From NCBI GenBank assembly GCA_900542835.1, contig UQPB01000016.1, positions 1 through 64,000 of the forward strand: a stretch of 64,000 nt of DNA, written 5' to 3'. The position numbers and the translations under genes are program-made. Origin of the DNA: an uncultured Pelosinus sp. Lineage in GTDB: Bacteria; Bacillota; Negativicutes; Sporomusales; Acetonemataceae. This document shows positions 32,788 through 41,543 of this stretch, piece after piece. The notes beneath the pieces are model-generated. The model was not told the DNA's origin. It saw only the letters and a list, made by a program, of their open reading frames with translations, and made no database searches. Each line of letters starts with the position of its first letter. The stretch's first letter is position 1.

Positions 32788-35259
32788 CTATTTTACGACT
32801 ATGTTCACCAGACGCTGCGGAACGCAAATAACCTTCACAACTTGTTTACCATCAATTAGAGACTGTACCTTTTCCTGAGCCAAAGCCAGCTTCTCCAGGG
32901 TCGGCGCATCAATGCCGGCGGGAACCAGGATCTTGTCTCTGACCTTGCCGTTAATTTGCAGCACAACCTCCATCTCGTCCACCTTTACTGCCTCGGGATC
33001 ATAAACAGGCCATTCCTGTTTATGCACACTGCCGGTAAAACCAGCCTCATGCCACAACTCCTCCGTTATATGCGGTGCGAAAGCGGCAAGCAGCCGCAGC
33101 AGGGCCGAAACCGTTTCCCGGAGCAGGCCGGGGTTGACGTTAGGCTCGTCCTTCAGCTGATACATGGCGTTAACCAGTTCCATAATGGCACTGATAGCGG
33201 TATTGAAATTAAAGCGGTCGCCAATATCGTCGCTAACCCGTTTAATGCTAACATGCAGAACGCGGCGCAATTCTCTTTCCGGCTTGGTTAAGCTGGCTTC
33301 ACCACTTTCCTGGCCGTTAAACTGCGGCGCATAGTGAGCCACAATTCGCCAGAGGCGGCTGAGGAAACGGTAAGCGCCCTCAACGCCCTGATCGCTCCAT
33401 TCCAGATCCCGTTCCGGCGGCGCTGCGAACAGAATGAACAAACGGGCGGTATCGGCGCCGTATTTGCGGACAATCTCCTCCGGCGACACCACATTGCCTT
33501 TCGATTTCGACATCTTCGCGCCGTCTTTGATGACCATCCCCTGGGTCAGCAGATTCTTAAACGGTTCATTGACATTGACAATACCGGCGTCTTTCAGCAC
33601 TTTGGTAAAGAAGCGGGAATACAAGAGATGCAAAATAGCATGTTCAATGCCGCCGATATATTGATCCACCGGCATCCAGTAATTTGCCTTCTGGCTATCC
33701 ACCGGTGCCGTCTGCGTATCCGGACTGGTATAGCGCAGATAATACCAGGAAGAACAAATAAAGGTATCCATCGTATCGGTTTCGCGCCGGGCGTCTTTGC
33801 CGCAAACCGGGCACTGGCACTTTACGAACCGCTCCGCTTTTGCCAGCGGCGATACCGAGCCGGTATCAAACGAGATATCTTCCGGCAGCATCACCGGCAG
33901 ATCTTTTTCCGGCACCGGCACCGCCCCGCAGTCAGGACAGTAAATGATCGGAATCGGTGCGCCCCAGTAGCGCTGACGGGAAATCAGCCAATCGCGCAGG
34001 CGGTAATTAACGCGGCGCTTGCCGATGCCGCGCCGCTGCAGCCAGTCGGCGACCGCTTCCTTGCCGGCTTCATTATCCTTGCCGCTGAATTCGCCTGAGT
34101 CGACCATTACGCCAGGGCCGTCATAGGCGCCGTCCATGGCTGCAAGCTGTAATGACTGCCCTTCCGGCTGAATGACCAGCTTTTTCGGCAGGCCGTATTT
34201 GCCGGCAAACTGCCAGTCCCGCTCGTCGTGCGCCGGCACGCCCATGACAGCGCCGGTACCGTATTCGTAGAGCACATAGTTGGCAACCCAGACAGGAATC
34301 CGCTCACCTGTGAACGGATGAATCACATACGAACCGGTAAACATACCCTCTTTTTCCGTATCGGTCGAGGTCCGGCTAATCTCACTCAGGTTTCTGACCT
34401 TCTCGACAAAAGCCCGTACCGCGGCTTCCGTCTCCTGGCCGGCAATCAGCTGCTCAACCAACGGGTGCTCGGGCGCCAGAACAACATAGGTAACGCCAAA
34501 TACCGTATCCTGGCGGGTAGTGTATACAGAGACCTCTCCCTCGCCCTCCGCGAGTTTAAATGCAAATTCGGCGCCAACACTGCGGCCGATCCAGTTTTCC
34601 TGCATTGTTTTTACGCGCTCAGGCCAGCCGCCAAGCTCGCTGAGATCTGCCAGCAATCTATCCGCGTAGTCGGTAATCCGAAAAAACCATTGTTCCAGTT
34701 CTTTCTTGACAACAACCGAATCACAGCGCCAGCACTGACCGTCAATGACCTGCTCATTTGCCAGCACGGTATTGCATTCGTCGCACCAATTGACAGCCGC
34801 TTTCTTTTTATAGGCCAGTCCCCGCTTATACATCAGCAAAAACAGCCATTGCGTCCAGCGGTAATAATCGGGATGACAGGTGGCCACTTCCCGGTCCCAG
34901 TCGTAGGAAAGCCCCAGCTTCTGCTGCTGCCCGCGCATATTGGAAATATTTTCCCAGGTCCATTTTGAGGGATGAATACCGTGCTTAATCGCCGCGTTTT
35001 CCGCCGGCATGCCAAATGCGTCCCACCCCATCGGATGCAGGACGTTATAGCCTTTCATGCGCTTGAAGCGGGCGATGACATCGCCAATGGAATAGTTGCG
35101 GACATGTCCCATATGCAGATTGCCGGACGGATACGGAAACATCTCCAGCACATAGTATTCCGGCTTCTGCCGGTTCATCTCGCTGGCAAACGATTTTTCC
35201 TCAGCCCATACCCGCTGCCATTTCGCTTCAATCTCCTGAGGTATGTACTTTTCGTTCAT
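32788..35259 (-). CDS. leuS: Leucyl-tRNA synthetase
   Basis: 823-residue class I synthetase. The HIGH motif appears as GNLHMGHVRN near residue 50, zinc-ribbon cysteines are in CDECN...CWRC, a CP1 editing domain lies in the middle (TRQDTVFGVTYVVLAPEHP), KMSKS is in GAKMSKSKGNVVSPEE, and the C-terminal anticodon domain ends KVICVPQRLVNIVVK. Expression should be controlled by the leucine T-box leader just upstream. The gap to comEA is only 18 bp, so they may be co-transcribed. Confidence 0.97.
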   Translation of the reverse strand: MNEKYIPQEIEAKWQRVWAEEKSFASEMNRQKPEYYVLEMFPYPSGNLHMGHVRNYSIGDVIARFKRMKGYNVLHPMGWDAFGMPAENAAIKHGIHPSKWTWENISNMRGQQQKLGLSYDWDREVATCHPDYYRWTQWLFLLMYKRGLAYKKKAAVNWCDECNTVLANEQVIDGQCWRCDSVVVKKELEQWFFRITDYADRLLADLSELGGWPERVKTMQENWIGRSVGAEFAFKLAEGEGEVSVYTTRQDTVFGVTYVVLAPEHPLVEQLIAGQETEAAVRAFVEKVRNLSEISRTSTDTEKEGMFTGSYVIHPFTGERIPVWVANYVLYEYGTGAVMGVPAHDERDWQFAGKYGLPKKLVIQPEGQSLQLAAMDGAYDGPGVMVDSGEFSGKDNEAGKEAVADWLQRRGIGKRRVNYRLRDWLISRQRYWGAPIPIIYCPDCGAVPVPEKDLPVMLPEDISFDTGSVSPLAKAERFVKCQCPVCGKDARRETDTMDTFICSSWYYLRYTSPDTQTAPVDSQKANYWMPVDQYIGGIEHAILHLLYSRFFTKVLKDAGIVNVNEPFKNLLTQGMVIKDGAKMSKSKGNVVSPEEIVRKYGADTARLFILFAAPPERDLEWSDQGVEGAYRFLSRLWRIVAHYAPQFNGQESGEASLTKPERELRRVLHVSIKRVSDDIGDRFNFNTAISAIMELVNAMYQLKDEPNVNPGLLRETVSALLRLLAAFAPHITEELWHEAGFTGSVHKQEWPVYDPEAVKVDEMEVVLQINGKVRDKILVPAGIDAPTLEKLALAQEKVQSLIDGKQVVKVICVPQRLVNIVVK

Positions 35260-35286
35260 GAGACTGTCCTCCTATGTACAATGAAA

Positions 35287-35530
35287 ATTTTAAAAAAACG
35301 CCCCCGGCGTTTCTGCCAGGGACGAGATTTTCCTCTCGCGGTACCACCCTGTTTGACGGCCAGCGCCGCCCGCTTGCGACCGGTAACGACGGTAAGACGG
35401 CATCGATGCCGATGCTCCTCAGCAGCGAGTTGGGCAAACTGGCGCATTGGCTTGCATCATCCGCCAATTTTCTGTGCCGCCGGCAATTGCTTACTACTCT
35501 GCATCGCAGGATTTTCGCTACTAGTATAAA
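35287..35530 (-). promoter_or_regulatory. Leucine T-box leader of leuS
   Basis: Minus-strand leader with the canonical T-box sequence AGGGTGGTACCGCGAG (35350-35335), a following antiterminator partner, and a terminator hairpin made of AACGCCGGGGGCGTT followed by seven T (35292-35315). Stem I features are seen: AGAGTAGTA loop-E/K-turn segment near 35500 and GGATGATGCAAGCC distal loop near 35450. The specifier is probably CUC in CAACTCGC near 35430, which tRNA-Leu(GAG) at 11924 would read. Uncharged tRNA-Leu should raise leuS expression. Confidence 0.9.
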
Positions 35531-35780
35531 CCCGGAAGCGAAAAAAGTCAATTGCCGCATGCGCCGGGCAGCCAGCTGCCGCCAACAGGCCCGAAAGAAC
35601 CGGTAAAAAACGGTTCCGTGAACGCAGCTGGACGCAGAACTGAATCCGCCAAAGCCCCCGGCGCGCTGCGCTCGACGCACCAGGCAGCCAAAACGATCTG
35701 TTGCTGTTCATGAACATCTGCCGAAAAGTTCTAGCCGGCAGTTAAACAAGCATAAACTGTACTATCTGAGGAGGTGTATC
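35531..35780. other. Intergenic stretch between leuS leader and the 128-aa gene
   Basis: Divergent intergenic region. Apart from a GAGGAGG ribosome site for the next gene I recognise no promoter with confidence and no structured element. Confidence 0.4.
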
Positions 35781-36167
35781 ATGTACAAATTAATTATCGG
35801 CAATGTGCGAATCAGCGTTCACGATGACACGATAGCCCGGAATCAAGCTATAATCGCCGCTCAGGATGAGGTGCAAAAAGCCGCAAGAGCAGGCAAGCAA
35901 TTAAGCCAAATCGATATTTTTGAATCCGGCGACGGAATCAGTGTTAAGGTCACGGAAAAGGCTGGCGTCCGCGCCAGCCGCAAAACATTGAAGCAAAGCA
36001 TGTATGACAGCGTATTAAGCGCCGCCAAAGAAATTCTCGGTGCCAGCGCGGCGGGCCCCGATACCTGGGTTGACGACGACAGCGGCCAGCAATGGCATGG
36101 CTCGGAAGTGGAAGCAGCCCGCAGCAAAGTTCTTACCGAACTCTCCTCCTGGCTTAAACAGGCTTAG
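35781..36167 (+). CDS. Uncharacterised 128-residue protein
   Basis: A soluble, mixed alpha/beta-looking protein without signal peptide, membrane segment or Cys. The N-terminal MYKLIIGNVRISVHDDTIA suggests a short beta hairpin. A region GDGISVKVTEKAGVRASRKTLKQSM and a C-terminal helix ending in SSWLKQA follow. The GAGGAGG ribosome site is ideal and the codon use resembles neighbours, so I believe it is a real gene. I do not recognise the family. No obvious operon partner. Confidence 0.75.
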   Translation: MYKLIIGNVRISVHDDTIARNQAIIAAQDEVQKAARAGKQLSQIDIFESGDGISVKVTEKAGVRASRKTLKQSMYDSVLSAAKEILGASAAGPDTWVDDDSGQQWHGSEVEAARSKVLTELSSWLKQA

Positions 36168-36240
36168 TGTTCTGTCAACGTTATCCTTTAGATTTGATGA
36201 CGGTTAAAACGACAAATACGGGACGGCCGTAAAAGCCGGG

Positions 36241-36320
36241 CATGCGGGAGGCAGTTGACCACGGAGCACACGGAGTCCGCACGAACATAACTCTGTGTCC
36301 TTCATGGCATCGTTCCCTGC
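36241..36320 (-). repeat. TCCGTG-rich dispersed repeat, copy 2
   Basis: Within the 392-bp gap 36168-36559. The reverse strand reads TCCGTGTGCTCCGTGGTCA, then CTCCCGCATGCCCGGC, matching the module also seen at 12505-12560 and 57140-57200. GCAGGGAACGATGCC at the other end matches 12280-12295. Confidence 0.65.
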
Positions 36321-36416
36321 TTACTTTTGCAACACCCTTATAGGTTATGGGTATTCTCTTGTCGCGGCCGCAAACGCTTGCCGTGCACGTCGTTTATAAC
36401 TGGCCAGATACTGGCT

Positions 36417-36458
36417 TGCAACCCGGCATTCAGGTCAGCCTGAACGCCGGGTTGCGTC
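36417..36458. repeat. Inverted repeat of unknown role
   Basis: Arms GCAACCCGGCATTCAGG and CCTGAACGCCGGGTTGC around a TCAG loop, about 17 bp with one mismatch, 100 bp upstream of the phosphoesterase gene. No T-run on either side, so a transcript hairpin or protein site rather than a standard terminator. Confidence 0.5.
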
Positions 36459-36559
36459 ATTTCCGGCACAGTTGTCCCGCGATTTTGACAGGAGTCAGGC
36501 TTGCGGCTATCGGCATTTTTCTGTACTATAGAAGCAGAAGCGTTGAGAGGAACATTTTT

Positions 36560-37291
36560 ATGAATATCTATGCTATTGCCGACCTGCATCTTTCCGGATC
36601 CCCCCCCGCCAAACCCATGACCGTTTTCGGGAGCCACTGGAGCGGCCATTGGGAAAAAATCAAAACCGACTGGCGGCAGAAAGTCGCTGAAACCGACATC
36701 GTCCTGCTGGCCGGGGATCTTTCCTGGGGTATGCGCTGGTCGGAAGCGCTGCCGGATTTAGAGGAAATCATGACACTGCCGGGACGAAAAATTCTGATAA
36801 GAGGCAATCACGACTACTGGTGGCAAACAGTCAGCAAAATGTCGCGAGCGGTAGACAATCGTCTCACTTTTTTACAAAACAGCTTTGTGGAAGCCGGTGA
36901 ATGGGCCATTTGCGGCTCCCGCGGCTGGACCTGCCCCGGCGACAGCGACTTCGGCGCGGCAGACCTGGCTATCTATCAGCGGGAACTGGCCAGACTGCGT
37001 TTATCGCTGACGGCCGCGCAGCAGGCTGGCTTTGCCAATATTATTGTCATGCTGCATTATCCGCCTAGTGATGCCAGATTGCGGCAAACCGGCTTTACCG
37101 ACTTGCTGGATGAATTCTGCGTTTCCGTGTGCGTTTACGGCCATCTGCATGGTGATGCCGCCAAATACGGCCCATCCGGCTGCCGCAATCACACCGCTTT
37201 TGCTTTGGTCGCCTGCGACGCGACAGAATTTACCCTGCGCCCGGTTCTCTGCAATGGCAGGATTTACTCGCCAAACAACGAAACCATATAA
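36560..37291 (+). CDS. Calcineurin-type metallophosphoesterase
   Basis: 243-residue phosphoesterase. Metal motifs in order: D-x-H in IADLHLSG (residues 7-9), GDLSWGM, GNHDYWW, a His in IVMLHYPP and GHLH in VYGHLHGD. These are the five blocks of the calcineurin-like superfamily. This subgroup (often called a serine/threonine phosphatase-like protein in Bacillota) has no proven substrate. ATG 36560 has a GAGAGGAAC site; the longer open frame upstream runs through a repeat. The zinc-ribbon gene begins 28 bp after it. Confidence 0.88.
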   Translation: MNIYAIADLHLSGSPPAKPMTVFGSHWSGHWEKIKTDWRQKVAETDIVLLAGDLSWGMRWSEALPDLEEIMTLPGRKILIRGNHDYWWQTVSKMSRAVDNRLTFLQNSFVEAGEWAICGSRGWTCPGDSDFGAADLAIYQRELARLRLSLTAAQQAGFANIIVMLHYPPSDARLRQTGFTDLLDEFCVSVCVYGHLHGDAAKYGPSGCRNHTAFALVACDATEFTLRPVLCNGRIYSPNNETI

Positions 37292-37319
37292 AAAGCCGCC
37301 ATTCCGAGGGGGTAGTCAT

Positions 37320-37940
37320 ATGGTTGAACCGTACAATTTTGTCCGCAACTATGATGACTTTAGCAGCGAACGCGGCTACCAGTTTGAATTTTACTGCGAC
37401 CGCTGCGGCACGACCTTCCGCATTGAATTTCAATCCCCGTTCAGAGATGATCTCCTATTCGGCACGGACAACGGCGGATCAGGCGTACGCTTTTCCCCTG
37501 ATCCGGACCCGTTAACGCCGGTACGCGCCTCAGCGCACTGGCGTCAGGCACACGAACGCGCGTTTCACCGCGCTATCGTCGAAGCCAGATCCGACTTCAT
37601 CCAATGTCCGCGTTGCTGCCGCTGGGTTTGCCGTAAAAATTGCTGGAATAATCAAAAATCACTATGCAAAGACTGCTCTCCTGATTTTGGCATTGACACC
37701 CTGCCAGCGACCGGCTTTAGCGAACCAAGCGAAGAATGGCAGCAGCCACTTCCTTCGCCAAGTGCAGCAGGCAAATTATTCACCTCCTGCCCCAACTGTG
37801 AGGCGCTGCTGCCGGCCAGCGTCAAATTCTGCCCCGATTGCGGCACAAAGATTCAACTGACATCACACTGCTCCGAATGCGGCGCTCCCCTGGGCCAGAA
37901 CCACCAATACTGTCTGGACTGCGGCGCCAAACGGAAATAG
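37320..37940 (+). CDS. Zinc-ribbon protein
   Basis: 206 residues with several Cys pairs. An N-terminal CDRCGTTF block and a middle block with CPRCCRWVCRKNCW and LCKDC are followed by a C-terminal double zinc ribbon (CPNCEALLPASVKFCPDCG, then CSECGAPLGQNHQYCLDCG). No membrane segment. Likely a structural zinc protein, possibly an adaptor for the preceding phosphoesterase. Start ATG 37320 has a GAGGGGG site. No specific function can be given. Confidence 0.82.
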   Translation: MVEPYNFVRNYDDFSSERGYQFEFYCDRCGTTFRIEFQSPFRDDLLFGTDNGGSGVRFSPDPDPLTPVRASAHWRQAHERAFHRAIVEARSDFIQCPRCCRWVCRKNCWNNQKSLCKDCSPDFGIDTLPATGFSEPSEEWQQPLPSPSAAGKLFTSCPNCEALLPASVKFCPDCGTKIQLTSHCSECGAPLGQNHQYCLDCGAKRK

Positions 37941-37984
37941 GTCTATCGGCAAACGCGACACCAGGCGTTTGCCGATAGACCTTT
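37938..37984. terminator. Bidirectional terminator
   Basis: Arms GGTCTATCGGCAAACGC and its complement around loop GACACCAG, between convergent zinc-ribbon and EF-G-like genes, followed by TTTCATT. Confidence 0.85.
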
Positions 37985-37999
37985 CATTCGTCATTGTCT

Positions 38000-40090
38000 T
38001 TATTCCTCGTCCGCCTTATCTTTCTTATGCGCCGCGATAATCGTGTCGGCAATGCGCTGCGGCACATCCTCATAATGGTCAAAGGCCATGTCAAAACTGC
38101 CTCTTCCCTGCGTTAACGAGCGCAAATCAATCGAGTAGCGGAAAACTTCCGCCAGCGGCGCCTGGGCCCGCACGCTGCCCAAGCCGTCTCCGATCGGTTC
38201 CATGCCGAGGATACGGCCGCGGCGGCTGTTAAAATCACCGATGATATCACCCATACTGCTTTCCGGCACAGTGACAGACAGGCTGTAGACAGGCTCCAGC
38301 AGAACCGGCTTAGCCTGAAGAACCCCTTTTTTCAACGCACTGGAGGCAGCGATCTTAAATGCCATTTCCGAGGAATCAACATCATGATAAGAGCCGTCAA
38401 CCAGCGTAACTTTGATATCAGTCATCGGGTAACCGGCCAGAACGCCGCCGGTCATCGCCTCACGAATCCCCTTTTCGACCGCAGGAAAATACTGGCGTGG
38501 CACAGCGCCGCCAAAAATATTTTCGGCAAATTCAAAGCCGCTTCCCGCCGGCAGCGGGTCAATCTGCAGCCAGACATGGCCGTACTGGCCGTGGCCGCCG
38601 CTCTGTTTCTTATGTTTATACTCCACCTTAACGCTGCTGCGTACTGTTTCACGGTAGGGAATCTTGGGATCGCTGAGCTTAACGTCAACGCCAAATTTCC
38701 GTTTCATCCGTTCGGCAACAACCTCCAGATGCATATCGCTGAGACCGCTCACCAGCAATTGGAACGTTTCCGTGTTTTTTTCCACCCGGAAAGTCGCGTC
38801 TTCGTCCTGCATTCTGAACAGGGCGTTGCCCAGTTTATCCTCATCGCCTTTATTCTTGGCCTCAATACTCATGGTAAACATCGGCTTAGGATAGGCAATC
38901 GGTTCGAATAGAATCGGTTTGTCTTTGTCGCAAAGCGTGTCGCCGGTCGCCGTTTCCTGCAGTTTAGCGACAACAACAATATCGCCGGCATTAGCCACAG
39001 ACAACGGGTCCTGGGTTTTACCGCGGAGCGTAAAAATGCTGCCGATTCGCTCCGATTTATCGCGTGATGCATTATACAGATTGCCGTCAGGCTTGAGCGC
39101 CCCGGAAAAAATCCGGATAAAGCTTAAGCGGCCGACGAACGGATCGGCGTTGGTTTTAAATACCAAAGCCGAAAACGGATCGTCGGCAGCGCGCCGCAGC
39201 GCTTCTTTCGTCACCGGATGCACTCCTGCGGCAGCCCGGCTGTCCGGCGACGGGATATAACTGGCAACCGCGTCCAAAAACATGCTTACGCCGATGTTTT
39301 TCACGGCAGATCCGCAGAATACCGGGCAAACCTTGCCGCTGGCAATACTCTGGCAAAGACCGCTTTGAATCTCGGCATCGGACAGTTCTTCCCCTTCCAG
39401 ATATTTTGTCAGCAGTTCATCATCCGTTTCGGCGGCGGCCTCAATCAGCGCCTGCCGTGCCGCTTCGGCCTTATCAGCCAGGTCGGCGGGGATATCCGAC
39501 TCCGTATACTGCGTTGCCTGCGGATTAGCCGGCAAATACGCCTTCATTGTCACCAGATCGATAACACCCTTGAAACTGTCGGCAGCACCGATTGGCAGCA
39601 TCAGCGGCACAATGCCAACACCACCGCCCAGCTTTTGTTTCATCTCCTCAACAACCATATCAAAATCGGCATTTTCCCGGTCCATTTTATTGATAAAAGC
39701 GATTCGCGGCAGAGCTGCCTCATTCGCGTAGCGCCATACTTTCTCTGTTTCCACTTCCACGCCGGAAGCTGCGCATAATACGACGGCCACCCCGTCAACC
39801 GCCCGGAGAATGCCTTTGACCTCGGCGACAAAATCAGCATAGCCGGGAGTATCAATGCAATTGATCTTATAGCCGCGCCACTCGCTGGGCGCCAAAGCCG
39901 CGCTGATCGTTACTTTGCGCTTCACTTCTTCCGGTTCAAAGTCAGTTGTTGCCGTGCCATCGTCAACCCGGCCCAGCCGGTTAACCGCGCCCGCATTGTA
40001 CAGAAACGCTTCCGCCAAAGAAGTCTTGCCGGCTCCACCGTGCGCCACAATACCAATATTCCGGATAGTGCTGCTTTTGTACTCCTTCAA
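38000..40090 (-). CDS. EF-G-like translation GTPase (FusA2-type paralogue)
   Basis: 696-residue translation GTPase with all five EF-G domains. G1 reads AHGGAGKTSLAEAF instead of the canonical AHIDAGKTT of main EF-G, which marks the EF-G paralogue group (as T. thermophilus EF-G-2). G3 DTPGYADF and G4 NKMD are present, and domain IV has SGGHGQYGHVWLQIDPL. Such paralogues can act in translocation or recycling; the exact task is not known. Start is TTG at 40090 after GGAGGG. The main fusA of the str operon is not in this window. Confidence 0.9.
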   Translation of the reverse strand: MKEYKSSTIRNIGIVAHGGAGKTSLAEAFLYNAGAVNRLGRVDDGTATTDFEPEEVKRKVTISAALAPSEWRGYKINCIDTPGYADFVAEVKGILRAVDGVAVVLCAASGVEVETEKVWRYANEAALPRIAFINKMDRENADFDMVVEEMKQKLGGGVGIVPLMLPIGAADSFKGVIDLVTMKAYLPANPQATQYTESDIPADLADKAEAARQALIEAAAETDDELLTKYLEGEELSDAEIQSGLCQSIASGKVCPVFCGSAVKNIGVSMFLDAVASYIPSPDSRAAAGVHPVTKEALRRAADDPFSALVFKTNADPFVGRLSFIRIFSGALKPDGNLYNASRDKSERIGSIFTLRGKTQDPLSVANAGDIVVVAKLQETATGDTLCDKDKPILFEPIAYPKPMFTMSIEAKNKGDEDKLGNALFRMQDEDATFRVEKNTETFQLLVSGLSDMHLEVVAERMKRKFGVDVKLSDPKIPYRETVRSSVKVEYKHKKQSGGHGQYGHVWLQIDPLPAGSGFEFAENIFGGAVPRQYFPAVEKGIREAMTGGVLAGYPMTDIKVTLVDGSYHDVDSSEMAFKIAASSALKKGVLQAKPVLLEPVYSLSVTVPESSMGDIIGDFNSRRGRILGMEPIGDGLGSVRAQAPLAEVFRYSIDLRSLTQGRGSFDMAFDHYEDVPQRIADTIIAAHKKDKADEE

Positions 40091-40117
40091 GGTCAGATCC
40101 CTCCTACAACGTATTGA

Positions 40118-40167
40118 CTAGTACCGTAACCGGATTACATTAACCCTTAATCCGGTCACGGTACTAG
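40118..40167. promoter_or_regulatory. Long inverted repeat upstream of the EF-G-like gene
   Basis: 20-bp arms 40118-40137 and 40148-40167 with one mismatch and a 10-base loop, 16 bp upstream of the ribosome site. It would form a very stable hairpin in the 5' leader, or act as a terminator of what lies upstream. No T-run on the minus strand. Confidence 0.55.
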
Positions 40168-40295
40168 GCCCGATTACACTGTTTTTTTAATTCTCTGTCA
40201 ACTAAAAATTTTCCTGCTTCGCCACTGGCAGCTTTTTCCGCGTTTTTTTCGTTAGCCAGGACACCAAATCCGCGTTGCAGCCGGTTGCCGCAGCG

Positions 40296-40357
40296 TCAAA
40301 AAAAAGAAGATCACCGCACTGTGACCATTGAGTCAGGCAGCACGGCAATCTTCTTCT
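40296..40357 (-). terminator. Terminator of the 23-codon ORF unit
   Basis: Hairpin with arms containing AGAAGATTGCCGTGCTG and CACAGTGCGGTGATCTTCT on the minus strand, about 17 bp with bulges, followed by seven T. It lies 42 bp downstream of the small ORF. Confidence 0.85.
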
Positions 40358-40398
40358 ATGGATTTTTCTGTCTTCCCGCACAGTGACCGCCTTGCCGG

Positions 40399-40470
40399 CT
40401 ACTTGCGAAAATATCGCAGCAACTTGCGCAACGGCAGTGGCAACGACATAACAAACACCTTAAGGCTCAT
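40399..40470 (-). CDS. 23-residue amphipathic peptide
   Basis: ATG with AAGGGGGCGG ribosome site 7 bases before, 23 codons, TAG. The peptide has a hydrophobic first half with two prolines (VFVMSLPLPL) and a strongly basic second half (RKLLRYFRK). It lies alone between its own promoter (40495-40524) and a strong terminator. Size and layout recall SpoVM (26 aa, membrane-curvature-binding peptide of spore coat assembly, also ending in FRK) or a type I toxin, but the SpoVM KLPxFLGG core is not present. Function not assignable. Confidence 0.5.
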   Translation of the reverse strand: MSLKVFVMSLPLPLRKLLRYFRK

Positions 40471-40494
40471 CGCATCCGCCCCCTTGCAGCCATA

Positions 40495-40524
40495 TGTATA
40501 GTTCAGTATATGTAACGCCGTCAA
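40495..40524 (-). promoter_or_regulatory. Promoter of the 23-codon ORF
   Basis: Minus strand TTGACG (40524-40519), 18 bp, TATACA (40500-40495). Transcription would begin about 18 bases before the ATG. Confidence 0.6.
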
Positions 40525-40563
40525 GGGTGTGACAAATCTTTGCGATAGTCTGTGCGCCATCAT

Positions 40564-40594
40564 GAGCGGCAGCAGCGGATTACTGCTGCCGCTC
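40564..40594. repeat. Perfect 12-bp inverted repeat over the end of the adenosyltransferase gene
   Basis: GAGCGGCAGCAG (40564-40575) and CTGCTGCCGCTC (40583-40594) around a 7-base loop that holds the stop codon. It may protect or end the mRNA, but no T-run follows. Confidence 0.5.
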
Positions 40595-41086
40595 ACTTTC
40601 GGCCCGTGCTAAAATAAAGCACAAATCCGATAAACGGTTTAGAGCGATCAATACCATTTCCGGTACGGTCTCTTCCCGCGACAGAGCCAGCGCCATCCGC
40701 TCCGCCCGCCGCACAACTGCTCTCGCCAGATTCAGCGCGGCGGCGCCGCGATTATCGCCGGCAATAATAAAATGATTAAGCGGCTGCAGCTGGGCGTCAT
40801 AACGGTCAATCATATTCTCAATGGCCGTAACCTGTTCCTGGGTAATCCGCCCCGCCTTCTCCGGCGTACTCGCCAGGTCAGCCATCAGCGACCACAACAG
40901 CTTTTGCGTCTCATAGATGCTGGTTTTTACATCCTCCCACTCGCAGAGAGAACGCGCCACCCCCAGCGCCGCATCCGTTTCGTCAACCGAACCGTAAGCG
41001 TTGACCCGCAAACTGTCCTTAGGAACCCGCTCGCCGGTAAACAACCCGGTCGTGCCCTTATCGCCAGCCTTTGTGTAAATTTTCAC
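40580..41086 (-). CDS. Cob(I)alamin adenosyltransferase, PduO type
   Basis: 168-residue ATP:corrinoid adenosyltransferase that makes adenosylcobalamin. The N-terminal TKAGDKGTTGLFTGERVPKDS holds the ATP-binding loop. The C-terminal VVRRAERMALALSRE and NRLSDLCFILARAE are the conserved helices with the RRAER motif. It is the last gene in a four-gene set (M42 peptidase, gamma-carbonic anhydrase, ndk, this), with a 24-bp gap from ndk. Confidence 0.92.
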   Translation of the reverse strand: MKIYTKAGDKGTTGLFTGERVPKDSLRVNAYGSVDETDAALGVARSLCEWEDVKTSIYETQKLLWSLMADLASTPEKAGRITQEQVTAIENMIDRYDAQLQPLNHFIIAGDNRGAAALNLARAVVRRAERMALALSREETVPEMVLIALNRLSDLCFILARAESERQQ

Positions 41087-41110
41087 CGCAAACCCTCCCC
41101 GAATGACGAA

Positions 41111-41527
41111 TTAACTGCAAAGCTCATCGGCGGAAAAATAGATTTGAATTTCTCTGGCAGCGCTTGTATCGCTGTCCGAGCCGTGAATAATATTCTGCGC
41201 CATCGACAGCGCAAAATCACCGCGGACAGTTCCCGGAGCGGCCTCGACCGGATTAGTGGTTCCCATCATGCTCCGGACAACCTTGACGGCCTTCTCACCT
41301 TGAACCACCATTGCCACAATCGGCCCGGAGGTAATGAAGTCAACCAATTCACCGAAAAACGGTTTATCTTTATGCTCTTCATAATGAATTTGGGCTTTAT
41401 CCGCCGAAAGGCAGAGCATTTTCAAAGCAACCAGCTTCAATCCCCTCTGCTCAAAGCGGCGAATAATTTCCCCCGTTAATCCCTTTTTAACCCCGTCCGG
41501 TTTGACTAGCACCAATGTTTTTTCCAT
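41111..41527 (-). CDS. ndk: Nucleoside diphosphate kinase
   Basis: 138 residues, normal length. The catalytic His is in AQNIIHGSDS. N-terminal EKTLVLVKPDGVKKGLTGEII and the MMGTTNPVEAAPGTVRGDF motif are typical. It transfers phosphate between NTPs and NDPs. ATG with GGAGTGGAG site, 16 bp after the carbonic-anhydrase-like gene stop. Confidence 0.97.
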   Translation of the reverse strand: MEKTLVLVKPDGVKKGLTGEIIRRFEQRGLKLVALKMLCLSADKAQIHYEEHKDKPFFGELVDFITSGPIVAMVVQGEKAVKVVRSMMGTTNPVEAAPGTVRGDFALSMAQNIIHGSDSDTSAAREIQIYFSADELCS

Positions 41528-41543
41528 AACTCCACTCCTTATC

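Noticed and set aside
40399..40470. Calling the 23-residue peptide SpoVM
   Set aside because: Length and the FRK end fit, but the KLPxFLGG core is absent.
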